From: Breviolum minutum Mf 1.05b.01
Lineage: Eukaryota; Sar; Dinophyceae; Suessiales; Symbiodiniaceae
Direction: 5' to 3'
Length of the DNA stretch: 64,000 nt
Assembly (NCBI GenBank): GCA_000507305.1
Contig: DF241567.1
Span: 1 to 64,000, forward strand
This document shows positions 34,157 through 46,033 of this stretch, piece by piece. Position 1 is the first letter of the stretch, and each line of letters begins with the position of its first letter. The notes under the pieces were generated by a model, which did no database searches, had not been told where the DNA came from, and saw only the letters and a list, made by a program, of their open reading frames with translations. The position numbers and the translations under genes are program-made.

Positions 34157-37100
34157 CAGTAGTAGCAGTAGTAGTAGTAGCATTTGCAATAATTTAGAAA
34201 TAGTAGTAGCCATCATAGGCGGCGTATAAATCATAGCCACAGTCAAAGCAGTGACATTAAAAAGCAAGCGCAAGCGCTCTTAAGCAAGGGTTTCTTGTGG
34301 GCATGTCACAGCTGGTAAAATAAGGCGGACTCGCTTGGGGAAACCCTGACTCGCTTAAGAGCTCTTAAGCAAAGATTTCCTTTCCAAGAAGAAATCTGAC
34401 CTCCTTTGAAAAAGACTACAAATATCCCTTCTGATCTTGATCTCCCCAATACATTTCTCTCCGAAAACATACAAAAGGAAAACCTGCAGTCCTGTAGTAA
34501 TAGTACTAGTAATAGTCTAGTCTATGGTGGTGGTGGTGGTGGTGGTGGCGGTGGTGGCGGTGGTGGTGGTGGTGGTGGTGTGCTAGCTGATACAACTTGT
34601 CCTTAAACGATAACGACGCCACAACCTTTTAACAGGCTGACTTGCGTAATTCGCACCCAACACAGCTTTGCACCGAACTCATGCTGCACACGCTGGCTTG
34701 CTAGTACTCGAGCCCTCAAAGAAACAAGAAAAAAAGACTTAAAAGTTTTAAAGAGAAGGCTAAGCATACGACAAATACCATTTAGCGGTCTTAGCGCACT
34801 TCAGCCATCGCGATAGGGCTGGTACTGTAGGACGACTGGCTAGAATCACCTCTACATACAAGCTGGCAGCAAGGTCTGCTATCTGTCTCCGGGGTAGCCC
34901 TCCGCAACCACATCCAATATGGCAATAATGGCAGATGTTCTCTGTGTCATTCCAGTCACTATTGAAAATACAAAGGAACAAGTCAAGCCTTTTCTGGAGC
35001 AATGACGTACGTTCCCGTTGAGTCAAACCTCCGTCTCCTTGCCCATCCAAAAAGTCTGCCATTTTGTGAACTCGAGATGACGTGGTCAAACCAATGATCT
35101 GCGCATTGTATTCAACTCCATGGTGTGGCCTTTGCTGGTATACAACTTTGATGTTGGAGCGCACAAAGTCGGCGCATCGCGTAACCAAATCATAGAAAGT
35201 CGAGCCATAGCTCAAAACACGGCAGGTACAGAACCTGGTGAAGGCGTTTTTGTTTCAGTACTAAATCAAAGTAAAAAAAAACGCGCAAACAGCCTAGACA
35301 GGAACACACGACTAACGCAGCCAAAAAAAAAGCTAGTGGAAATTCTCCGGAGCAACACGGAGTTAATGCTCATACCGCGCCACATGTCATCCACACAGTG
35401 ATGTGACTCATGCCTTATGGAGCAAAGTTACCCCGCAGGGACATAGTGTCAAGAAATCTTTCAGGCGGTGTTCTATTGGGCGCAAAGCTCGTCACTCACT
35501 AACAGACTATGAACTAAATGCCAAAAATTACAAACCAGAAAAACAGGTTAAGATATCTAGACTGATGATTCTAACAAAACAACCAACGTACAACTCTCTT
35601 ATGGATTCTCAAAGCAGTTCAGTAGTCACAGCAGCTAGACGAAGATACCATCCCACTGAACCCCCAGAACTGTGACACTGAATTCTCTTCGAAGCAACGC
35701 GTTACAGTGGTGGTGCGTCAGGATCATATTTGGCGGCAGGTTCCGTGACAAATATCTGCTCATCTTGAAATTCGCAGGCGCACCGTCTGAACAGAATGCT
35801 AAAAGGAAGATGTCGAACGCCTTGCTCCAATCTCAGTGACAGAGCAGGCGTTTGCAAAAGCAAATGTTCATAGATCCACGGGTAGTTGTCAGATTGTGAA
35901 TATATTCAAAAAAGTACCTTGTATTTTGATACTATTGTGTGATATCTTAAAACGTATGATTTGAAAAAATATCGATATTTTGATAGAGACAATCTTTCAT
36001 TATGTTATTCTCCATTACCTTCGACATCCTTCGACTATTTTACACCATCTTAGTGAATGAATTTCAACAGATTTCAAACGTATTGTAAAGTAAAAGCATT
36101 TAAAGGCATGATTTGATGACTCTTTCATCTTTTCACATGACATATAAGAATAGAAACTCAATTTTCGAACAGAAACAAATCTACTTGGTTCAGAGAATTA
36201 GTATTGATATTGAAATCAATCTGAAGAAATGGATACCATCTATTTGGATAAGCTCTATTTGAACGCCAGGGCACGGAATGGATGAACAGGTTGTTTCGCA
36301 AGAATGCCTGTCCACAACCCACCAGCTGTCGTTCGTAACACTGCAGCAGGACAGGTAATCAGGGGTGTGTACCTCTGCCAAGGACGGCCACAAACAAAAG
36401 GCCATTAAAAACCAGGAACCGCGCCGCAAATTCAAACTGGAGTGCGGACCATTAAAAAAAAATGCTGCAGTCTGCAACAGCCAAGCGTCATCGGGTCACC
36501 ACCGGCGGGACAAACTATTAGGGTCGTTCGCTGCACCTAGGGCAAACGTAAAATCAAAATATCAAATGTCCCAAATGGAACTTTTGATAAAACAAAACCA
36601 GTATCAATATCAATGTAAGCTCTAATTGGGACATGATTTGAGGACAAATGAATCGTGAAGTATACAGTATACAGTATACAGCGCAAATGCACCATCAATC
36701 CTGTTTTGAGATGGCTACCATCACATCACACACCAATTACAATATGAACATGGAATTCGTACAGATACAGAACTCACAACGAGACTAGGCCATAAGTAGA
36801 ACGACTATCACTATAACCTCTAACTCTAACTAACTATATAAGTATAACTAAAACTGTTGTTAAGTCGGGGCATATACAATACCTTTACAACTCATGACTC
36901 ATGACTCACAAGTTGACTCACATCTTTTCATACTGGAGGGACAACCACCAGGAAAATCTGGAAGCAACTATAGTTGTTTGCCTAGCCTGCACTGTAAAAC
37001 CCTAAAAACGCTACCATAAACTTTAGGGAACCCATGCGACCGGGAAACCAAAACACTGAAAAATGCGTCTGTCGACAACAAGCCCAGCTTGACCCTCTGC

Positions 37101-39637
37101 AACTCGGACGTTTCATCAAATTCGAGATGGAGCTTCGCTATAGTAGGCAAGCGCTCAGCACCAGTTGCTACCAAGGACTCGGCAGTTGCTAGCAAGGACT
37201 TGCACCAGTACTGCTGACATTGGAGGAAACATCGCGCCACAGTCGCTTGTACCTCATGACAGAGTGCCGTGTGGAAACATGATGAATCACAAAATAACCA
37301 TGGTCAAAAAACACCACCATACATCAGACCTCATACGGTGGGCAGCTGCATATGAGACTGTTCCTTCGTACGTCACAATGTGAGTTTGATCAACACAGAC
37401 TGCTGACTGCTGTCTCAAGAAAGGCATTGTCGGAAACGTGTTTGCCGTTTCCAATAACTAATAATTAATGATGTATCCTCATTGACTTGCGTTTGTTTTA
37501 GCAAGCCGCTTTTGAAACAAAACTTCCGCAGGAAGTCATCCAGTAGGCAATACTACATGCGGAGAGCATTGTTGGGCTCATGCCCTGTCGATTCCGTTTC
37601 GTTGCGCTCAGTGAAGAATGTCCAAACCTCAAGACGACGACTTAAAACGAACACTTACGTCATCTTTAACATCTTGTGAATGCCTCATCATGGCTCTCCA
37701 CCATTTTCTTCATGATGACCAACGATCAATGATCAGTTCATCGTGAGTCGGTATCTGATCAAAGTTTCAGTTTGATATGATATCATATGTGATGAGATTG
37801 AATTGTTTATGATGGAAATGAATTGACTGATATTATTAGAACGATAATCAACATCGTCAATCTTCATCATGGTTGCTCAGACTCATGACTCATGATTCTT
37901 ATCACAGTTAAGATTCAGGATCCAAGACAATGACAATGATATGATTCGATGATACGTTAAACGCATGACTCATGATTCATGATTGGTTGTGAGGCCAGGG
38001 CACGCCGATCTCAACATTGCAGTAGGCAACCATTTCTTGTAAGACCCCCTTCCAGCCACGCGAGAACCGACATCTTTCTCTCGGACAGCGTGCTTCTGCA
38101 AAAAGCGTACAGCAAGGGTCCTGTTTGGCGCCCAACATTAAAATCAGATCGAGCACTAAATGGTTTCTGATGTTGATATCAAATGGCTTCGAATGGTTNN
38201 NNNNNNNNNNNNNNNNNNNNNNNNNNNNNNNNNNNNNNNNNNNNNNNNNNNNNNNNNNNNNNNNNNNNNNNNNNNNNNNNNNNNNNNNNNNNNNNNNNNN
38301 NNNNNNNNNNNNNNNNNNNNNNNNNNNNNNNNNNNNNNNNNNNNNNNNNNNNNNNNNNNNNNNNNNNNNNNNNNNNNNNNNNNNNNNNNNNNNNNNNNNN
38401 NNNNNNNNNNNNNNNNNNNNNNNNNNNNNNNNNNNNNNNNNNNNNNNNNNNNNNNNNNNNNNNNNNNNNNNNNNNNNNNNNNNNNNNNNNNNNNNNNNNN
38501 NNNNNNNNNNNNNNNNNNNNNNNNNNNNNNNNNNNNNNNNNNNNNNNNNNNNNNNNNNNNNNNNNNNNNNNNNNNNNNNNNNNNNNNNNNNNNNNNNNNN
38601 NNNNNNNNNNNNNNNNNNNNNNNNNNNNNNNNNNNNNNNNNAAAAACGGACAATCAGTCGGCATCAGTGCCTTGTCTGCTGCTCAAGCTTTCCCGAAGAT
38701 GTATTTCTGCTGCTAGTCGGCTGACCTGGTTGTTGTAGGTGGGTAGGTAGGCGATGAAACAAGGACAGAAATTTGCAACAATCAAGGAATTTCATTCATA
38801 CTCATACTCATACGTACACACATACACAAACCATATCTGGATAAAGAGAATGCAAGTGTAAATATCTTATTGTATCTTATTGTGATATTGTCTAAGTATC
38901 AGTATCAGTAAAAGATAGTAGGCACGTTGGTATGCAAATGCGCATGAAAGTGGAAGCTTCCGTATGGTATCTCTGCAGCTGCAAGTGGTACTGGTCTCTG
39001 CTACTTGGTAAGGAATGATTAAGTCACAGAGTACCATTTCAGTCGCAAATACGTGTGTATATGGACGAAGCATGGAGATGGTCATGGGCCATGAGCCATA
39101 GCTACATATGCTGAATGGGCCTATGGTAGGTTCACAAATACAGATGGTAGCTTAATTTGACCAAGAGGCCGCTCTCAACTCCATCTGAAGCGTCCAACGC
39201 GTCCAAATTCTGCTCAATGGTGCGCAGGCGTCGCATTGCTCAATGACATGGCAAAAACCCGGCGTATTTGCTTAGTAAGTCTTCTTGCGGCTTTAGTAAG
39301 GGAAAGATAGGGAAAGCATATGCCAGATATGATGTAGCAACAGCTTACGGATTGCAGGAACTTGATGTAGTTGCGAATAGTGAATCTTGTCAATAACAAT
39401 GGCCGACGAATGATCAGTTGTAGGTTTCAGTTATAGTCTAGTCTAAGTTATAAGTTATAAGTGAAAACCTGTCCGCATGATATACTCAGGATTCATGACC
39501 ACAAAAGGCGATCAGGATCATTGCGTTCGGAATGGCAAGAAAGCGAGGCGCAACTGCCCAGCAATGGCAGCCATCCTGTATGTATTGTGTATTCCAACAC
39601 CTTTTTCATCAGTTGCGATTTGTCCTGGACTAGACAT
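32525..39637 (-). CDS. Multi-exon dinoflagellate protein with cytosine-5 DNA methyltransferase-like C-terminus
   Basis: Minus-strand exons from 3' to 5'. 32672-32525 ends in TGA. 33073-32817 joins it in phase across a GT-AG intron (32816-32673). Together they read RPLLGRELLRCQG (motif IX-like), FSENQLGQLAGNAF then SGNVVSAVVFSL (motif X, GNA). Upstream are an exon within 33799-33284, an exon within 35215-34760 with SDWNDTENICHYCHIGCGCG (Cys-rich) and RPTVPALSRWLKCAKTAKW, and an exon within 37240-37009 (LHLEFDETSELQRVKLG). Weaker ones lie near 37600-37500 and 39236-39150. A possible start is ATG at 39637 (MSSPGQIATDEKGVGIHNT). Motifs I and IV (PC, ENV) were not found and could lie in the N gap. 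Linking all exons into one gene is inference. It resembles large proteins repeated in Symbiodinium gene sets. Confidence 0.55.
33890..33957. repeat. (GTT)n/(GTC)n trinucleotide microsatellite
   Basis: An interrupted run of gttgttgtt with gtc and gct units. It lies in a probable intron of the element's minus-strand gene. Confidence 0.9.
34099..34183. repeat. (GTA)n trinucleotide microsatellite
   Basis: A run of gtagtagta with occasional gca/gtc interruptions, 130 bases after the (GTT)n tract, inside the inverted-repeat element. Confidence 0.9.
34524..34581. repeat. (GGT)n trinucleotide microsatellite
   Basis: A run of ggtggtggt with ggc interruptions. It is the third trinucleotide array within 700 bases, all inside the same putative intron. 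Confidence 0.9.
38199..38641. other. Assembly gap (443 N)
   Basis: An unresolved run of N inside the inverted-repeat element. Open frames spanning it are meaningless. Missing exons of the element's gene may be here. Confidence 1.
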
Positions 39638-40028
39638 CTGGCAACTTTCGCTGTGGATCAAATAAATTGAAATAAAACCTCATGAAACCAATTCGAGATT
39701 TGAATCAAATGAAAAAGTGAAATTTTGATGGTTGGGTATAAGGTGATTGAGAACGATTGATAGTATGAGGCTATGATATGACACGATGATGATGCTTTTT
39801 GACAAAACGAAACAATGAATCATGAATGCTGAACGAAGATGAAACTGTTACTGTGAATCTGAATGATACAATGACAATGATCATGAACATGGTAATAGTC
39901 ACAGTAGTGGTTCAATCATCATGTTGTGAGTTTCGAGGCACAATATGAAAATATGATACACGCTTTTGTCATGGTCATGTTTCATGTCAACGGATCATGC
40001 TGCTAAAAAGGATCATGATGATAATGAT

Positions 40029-40067
<39 letters not shown>

Positions 40068-40082
40068 ATGATGATGATGATA
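40029..40082. repeat. (GAT)n microsatellite
   Basis: A run of gatgatgat close to the right end of the inverted-repeat element, in a broader GAT/TCATGA-rich tract (39780-40330). Confidence 0.9.
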
Positions 40083-40458
40083 ATGGTTCATGATGATGCT
40101 GGTGATTCATGGCGATGATAATGCTTCATGAAGCATGACGATGAACTTTTTCAAAATGATGGCTGGACTATACAGTCTATACTGGTGCTGGTTCATGGTG
40201 ATGCTGATGATTCATTTTGATGATAATGCTTCATGAGTCATGATGATGAACGTTGTTCAAAATGATGATACTGATGAAAGTAAGTGATGATAATAATGAT
40301 GCACATGATTCATGATGAAAAAAGCATGATGTCAGTGATAACTTAAACCTGATATGAGTGATGGAAAATGATTCGATATCGTATGAAGATGTATGAAGCA
40401 AATATTTGAAAGTGAATGACGACTCACTGAACGACTGGATGACTCATGAATACTTTAG

Positions 40459-40707
40459 TTGCTCACACGCATGCATGTTCCACTGCGCAATCGCGCGCTC
40501 ACCCGCACGCTCGCCCGCACACTCACCCGCTCACTCGCTCGCTCGCACGCACGCTCACTCGCTCACGCGCGCGCTCGCACGCACGCTCACTCGCTCACCC
40601 GCGCGCCCACTCGCGCGCTCGCTCGCTCACCCGTGCGTTTCTTGACGTTCACCCGGGTCGTTCGGTACGTAGCTGGTTCTTCTTGTTTCAGCTTCACAGG
40701 ACTCTTG
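40459..40707 (-). repeat. Right inverted terminal repeat, CGCTCACTCG-rich
   Basis: Inverted partner of 31799-32043. It reads gttgctcacacgcatgcatg t at the inner side, then arrays of cgctcactcgctc and cgcacgcacgctcac, ending tcacaggactcttg. The array length differs from the left arm, as expected for a repeat that slips. Confidence 0.65.
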
Positions 40708-41102
40708 GATTCAGCCAATATATATATATACATATATAGATGATTACCCTCAGTTGAAGGGAAAACCCATACTGGGAATGATGATCTTTGGAGTAATGTG
40801 AGTGGAATGATGGATAAGATTTTGAAATGAACACCCTTCTGGCACGAACCTTGTCTACTTTTAAGCTTCCTGGAGAAACCAGGTCTTTCCTTCTTTGGAG
40901 CATCCTGGCTGGGTGACTGGGATAATTTTTTCCACGATATTTTATTTGAATACAAGAAGAATATCTTACTACACACACTTAGATAAACATATGTAGTATA
41001 CCTCAAGATTTTCCAAGATTTGTTGGTTATGATAGATGAAATGAAGGTTTACACCACTCTTTTCTCAGGTAATTCTCCGGTTTTCCCCGCACTGGGTTCC
41101 AG

Positions 41103-44100
41103 GGCGCCGTGGGAGACTGTTGGTTTTTGTCGGCCTTGGCGGTAGTCGCCCAACGTCCGGATCTGATTCTACGACTTTTCAAGGGACAGGCGTGGGAAGT
41201 TGGGGAGGGAAAGATACATGCTACACCCCGGAAAACTAACATGTCCCCTAAAAAAGGATTATTTCAGTAGGGAATGCATCTTCCAACCATTGATTTTGAG
41301 GGGACATGTTAGTTTTCAGGGGAGTAATGCTTGGGGTACAATGTGATAGATGGGAGATGTTTTTTTCAAAGGTCCATGACACCATGATTCAGTTTCTTTG
41401 TGTAGTTTTTTTTGTTTTTCTTTGCACAGAAGGATGGAAATTAAATCAGTCGGTTTCACACTGCCAGACAGAGACGCGTCGCGATGGATGCTATACAGTA
41501 CAACTTTTTCTGGATGGTCGTTGGTGCGATATCACAGCACCTTGGCGTTGTGAAAATGCTTCGCAGTTTGTCATGTTCCCTGTTCACCAAACAGATCTTA
41601 GTGGTTCGGTGTGTGTTTGTGCAAAAAGCCAGTCGAGAATCACGTGATCCTCGATGTGTGAATCTCACACGTGAAGCAACATGAGTAATTGATGTAATTC
41701 ATTAGGTGAACTATTGTCCACGTGCACTCTTCCTTTGCAATGACTCTTTTGAACTACTTCCTCTCCGCGGTGTAAACAGAGAAATGCTGTAGTCAGTTTC
41801 TCACTTTGCACAATTTCTCAGTGGATTGAGTTAATGGCTACCTTTTGGCGTACAATAAACACGTGAGCCGCTCACGTCTTGGTCTGTTTTTTTTTGGTTT
41901 CCTCCCAGGTGGATGACCAGTTGCCTTGCGTAGCAGAACAGAAGCGAGCAGATGGAAGTCACTTAGCGTTCTCACGAGCCAAGGCGGGGACCCCGGGGAG
42001 TGATGTTAAGGGGGTGGAAAGTGGTTGTTACACAAAAATTGTGGGAACTATACGTATTTTTTATATAGATGTACATTTCAGATATACTGTATAAGTTGAT
42101 AACATCTCAACGGAATATTTTTTTTAGAATGCTAGAAACTTTCCTTTTTTCGAGATAGGATTGATGTGAATGTGAAAAGATATGGGTATGTTATTTTGAA
42201 GAGTTGTTTCGGACTTTGATACAACCTCTTGGTATGAAGGTCGATTTGAAAAGTGGGGAAATCATACACCTAGGATTGAAGCAAATCCCCTTTGCGGTTG
42301 GAGGATGGACAGCTTTGGGTACCCTTGTTGGAGAAGGCCTATGCGAAGGCACCCTGGGGCATGCTGAATGCAAGAGTCAAAGTGGAACATGATTGAAGCA
42401 TCAACATCATTTGGGTTACACTCCCGAAGTGTAACATAGCCCCAGAAAAATTGTGCTTGCAAGAATACTCTCCTGTTGGGAAGGTAACTTTTCAGGGGCG
42501 AACTCTTAAACTTTGGGGGGGTACTTGGAGTGCCAATGGTTTTAACAAGATGGTTTAGGGATCTTTCGTGAAGATGCAAAGCTGCAAAGTTTAGGTACAG
42601 CTGTGATGGCGAATTTGAGAAAATGGAGTACCTGTTAGTTGCGGCTTGAGATGGAGCACCCACCTGGAATGAGTACCATCCTGTCCTGTTGGTGGAAAAT
42701 ACCCAAACAAGAGATTTATCGAATGTATAATATGTATGATAATATATCTATTTAATATGGATTCCACCTCCACCCAGTATCAATCTCAACAGATCCGGGT
42801 TTCGTAAGAAGCAAAGGCACGATCTCACTTTTGATAGATTTCCCGTTGGGACCTCACCCCCGTTTTAGTTGTTTTTGAGCAAGGAGAATCGAGCTTGAGA
42901 TAGGAGGGAGATTGGTAATGGTTAGAACATAATGCACATGACTCATCAAAAAGCGTGCCTATCACAGAATCATAGCCTATCATCAAGTAGGTGACAATTT
43001 CCCCATAGAGAAACTCTTGAAATTCCCGAAGTCATCGTTTCGGTCTTTGGATAACTTTGATGCCAACCCAAGTTAAGGAGCCGAAAGGTTTGAGAAAGTT
43101 TACAAAAAGTTGGGGATGTCCTCCCTGAGAAACCTGGTTTCAGTAGGGAATTTAGGGCCCCCCTAAAGTTGATATGTCCGGTTCTGTAGAGGCTCATGGC
43201 TCCTACCGCGCCATCAGTGGTGGATCGGTGGCAGAGGCTGTTGCAAGCATTTTGCCTCCAACAAACTCACGTATCCCACCTCTAAAAAAAAGCACACAAT
43301 CGTCATCAACTCAAAAGTTTAAAAAGGGGAGGGATGACATCACTTTACTTCTCTCCAGGTTGGTATTTGATCTAAATTCAGGTTCATACATTTGTTCTAT
43401 CAAACATCTATTTTTTTTTTTTTGTTGTTGTTGTTGTTGTTGACATTTGTTGACGTTTTCCCTCATAGTTTTGACTACTAGTAGGTAGCAAAAAACTATC
43501 TTCTATGTGAGGCCTTCTTGGACCTCACAGGTGCTGCCACGGAAACCATCAATCTGGAGGCGAGTCGACGACTCGTGACTGTTGATGGTTGGAAATCTAC
43601 CCCCCCCCAAAAACCCAGGATTCCCAGGGAACAAGTGAAAAGTGAAGTTTTTTTTTGTTTTGATTCCTACTAGTGAGTGTTATATATGGGTGTTTCTGAA
43701 AATAATGGTACCCCCCAAATCATCCATTTTAATAGGGTTTTCCCTTATAAACCATCCATTTTGGGGTACCATTGTACCATTATTTTCGGAAACCCCCATA
43801 TAAATGCAAATGTAATATACAATCCCGGTGGTGACGAGCGCCCGCATCCGGAGAGGGAGCGGACCCCGAGCGGATCAAGTTATTCCAAATAGACTTCTCT
43901 CTGGGAGCCTAATTTAAAAGAAACTGGCCGAAAATCTATGGGTTTCACTTGGTTTTTTTATCGATATATACCACCTGAAAAGTAGATGCCGATCGCCACT
44001 TTTCATTGCAGGAGATCCAACCCGTAGATCTGTGGGAGCGCTTGGTGACGTGGCTTTAAAAAAAAGCGACTTGTTGTTGGGTGGGTAGAGGTTGGAGACA

Positions 44101-45984
44101 AACATGAATTTAATAATTAATAGGTATATAAATTATATGCATAGGTATCAAAAAGCATATCAGTTTGTATATAATTATAAATTTGATACATTATATAGTT
44201 AATACACAACCTTGAACACTAGATACTATCTTTGGTTCAGATTCATCAAAACGGCTTTCCACGCGTTTTGGATGAACAAACAAAAAACCCAAGATGTTTC
44301 CGGTGCCAAGGTGAGATATCATTCCGCGCAGTTGCCCATGGGTTGCGGCACTGCCGGACATCCGGAATTGGAAGAGGCAATTATTTTGGATGGGATTTTT
44401 CTGGGGAGTAGCATCGTTAGATATACGTATATGTATATATTATATATGTATATATGTATGACATATATATATATATACACTCCCCGGAAAACAAAGGAAT
44501 AAAATAGTGGGACTAGAAGACAAATTAAGTTTCCTTTTCTTTCGAAATTTTTGCTCTTTTAAACGAAGGGAAAGCACATTCGTTCGTTTTCGGGGATGTT
44601 TCATTGGGATGGAGAATGGTGGAAGCTCTATGAAACTCTGAATTATTGAAGCTACTAGTGGGGAAGATGGAAACTTCTGTTTTAATTTCCCTGCATTGAA
44701 TTTGTTCCCCTTCATATCCCAACCTCAAAACCTGTTGCCTGTATCAATGATCAGCCAATAAATATCGATGGTTGGTGTTGGTGGCGGTGAGTGTATATTG
44801 GCACATCCTTGGATCAAGAATTAACACAGGCTTTTTCCATTGCTGGTGGTGTTCCGTATCACCTTCAATTTTTGTTCGACGAGTGAGTTTCTGAATCTGC
44901 GCGAATCGCACGGATTCAGAGTGAAGGATCACTTAAAAACTCTCACACTCCGGTAAAACTAACATAGCAATGGAAAATGGACCCTTTGAAGATGTATCTC
45001 CTATTAAAAATGGTGGTTTTCCATTGCTATGTTAGTTTACCGGAGGGTAGGTGTTTTTTTTTGGGGGGAAATCCTTCTAAAACGACCCCCTCATTTCAGG
45101 CGATGATATTGTTGAATATAACACAACGAACGGTTCCACTGTTCCCCTTCTTGGAAACGTGGTCATGGAAACGCAAGAGTTGGCCGATTTGTGCATCCTC
45201 GAGCATCACCACATCAGAACCGAATCAGCACTCTTTGACACGGAATCCTGTTAGTTGTTGAAGAATCCTATCCACCGCACCAGTGACACAGTACTGGGTC
45301 AGGTCGTAGATACATTAGTTGCTTTTTAGAAATATCCATATCCGAGGTTATCTTTTGTGTTTCTGAAATATGACCCAACCCCATCCAGTTAGGTATCCTA
45401 CAATATAAGTGAATATATATATATATATTACAATTGCACACAAAGAATCTCTGTTGGATGGCCTTGGAATTTCCCAAAAAAACCTATGTCTTTTTGGAGA
45501 CATCTGAATCTGCCCGGACAGGTTGGGTTGGTTGGCTATCATGCCTACAGCATTTTGGACCTTTGCGAGGTTGATGCCCAGGACTTAACTGAAAGAGGCG
45601 AAAAAACTCAAATTTCCCAAAGAAAGAGGAAGATTAATCTTTTTGGATGCTATGTGTATATATATATATATGTTTTTTTTACATATATACACATAGTTAA
45701 CATATAATATTCCAAGCATTTTTTGACACCTTTCTTTTGTTTCAAGGATCTACAACAAAAGACACGCCTCACTCTCATGTCACAGGGCATCCTGGCAGGG
45801 TTTTTGGATCCTTTTGTGATGGCAGGAGGTACCATCTGAGTTACAGACCGGTGAAGCGACCATTCAACTCCTTCGTCTTCGGAACCCGCATGGTGCGGGA
45901 GATGGGGGAGATGGTGATTTATGCAGGGATGAATGGAGCTGAGAAGCCGCCATTCAAAAAAGGAACCCTATGAACCAGTTGGAA

Positions 45985-46033
<49 letters not shown>

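Larger units (their letters stand above)
31799..40707. mobile_element. 8.9-kb element with long inverted terminal repeats and a methyltransferase-like gene
   Basis: The left arm (31799-32043) and the right arm (40459-40707, reverse complement) match in order. Outer ends: caagactcctgtga against caagagtcctgtga. Then tacgta-containing spacers, then a GC-rich array of gcgagcg/gtgcgtg units. Inner ends: acatgcatg-tggtgaac against acatgcatg-cgtgtgagcaac. Between the arms, the coding exons run on the minus strand, opposite to the flanking calpain gene, and microsatellites are dense. Both outer flanks are (TA)n tracts, so no target-site duplication can be told apart from the repeat. No transposase is recognised. 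443 N lie inside. Interpretation as a DNA transposon is inference. A palindromic chromosomal segment is the alternative. Confidence 0.6.

Noticed and set aside
33839-34606. Poly-Val, poly-Leu and poly-Gly frames
   Set aside because: Translations of the trinucleotide arrays.
38125-38738. Open frames across 38.1-38.7 kb
   Set aside because: They consist mostly of N and carry no information.
39780-40330. GATGATTCATGATGATAAT tract considered as a CRISPR-like or satellite array
   Set aside because: There is no regular spacer or repeat unit. It is a degenerate microsatellite.
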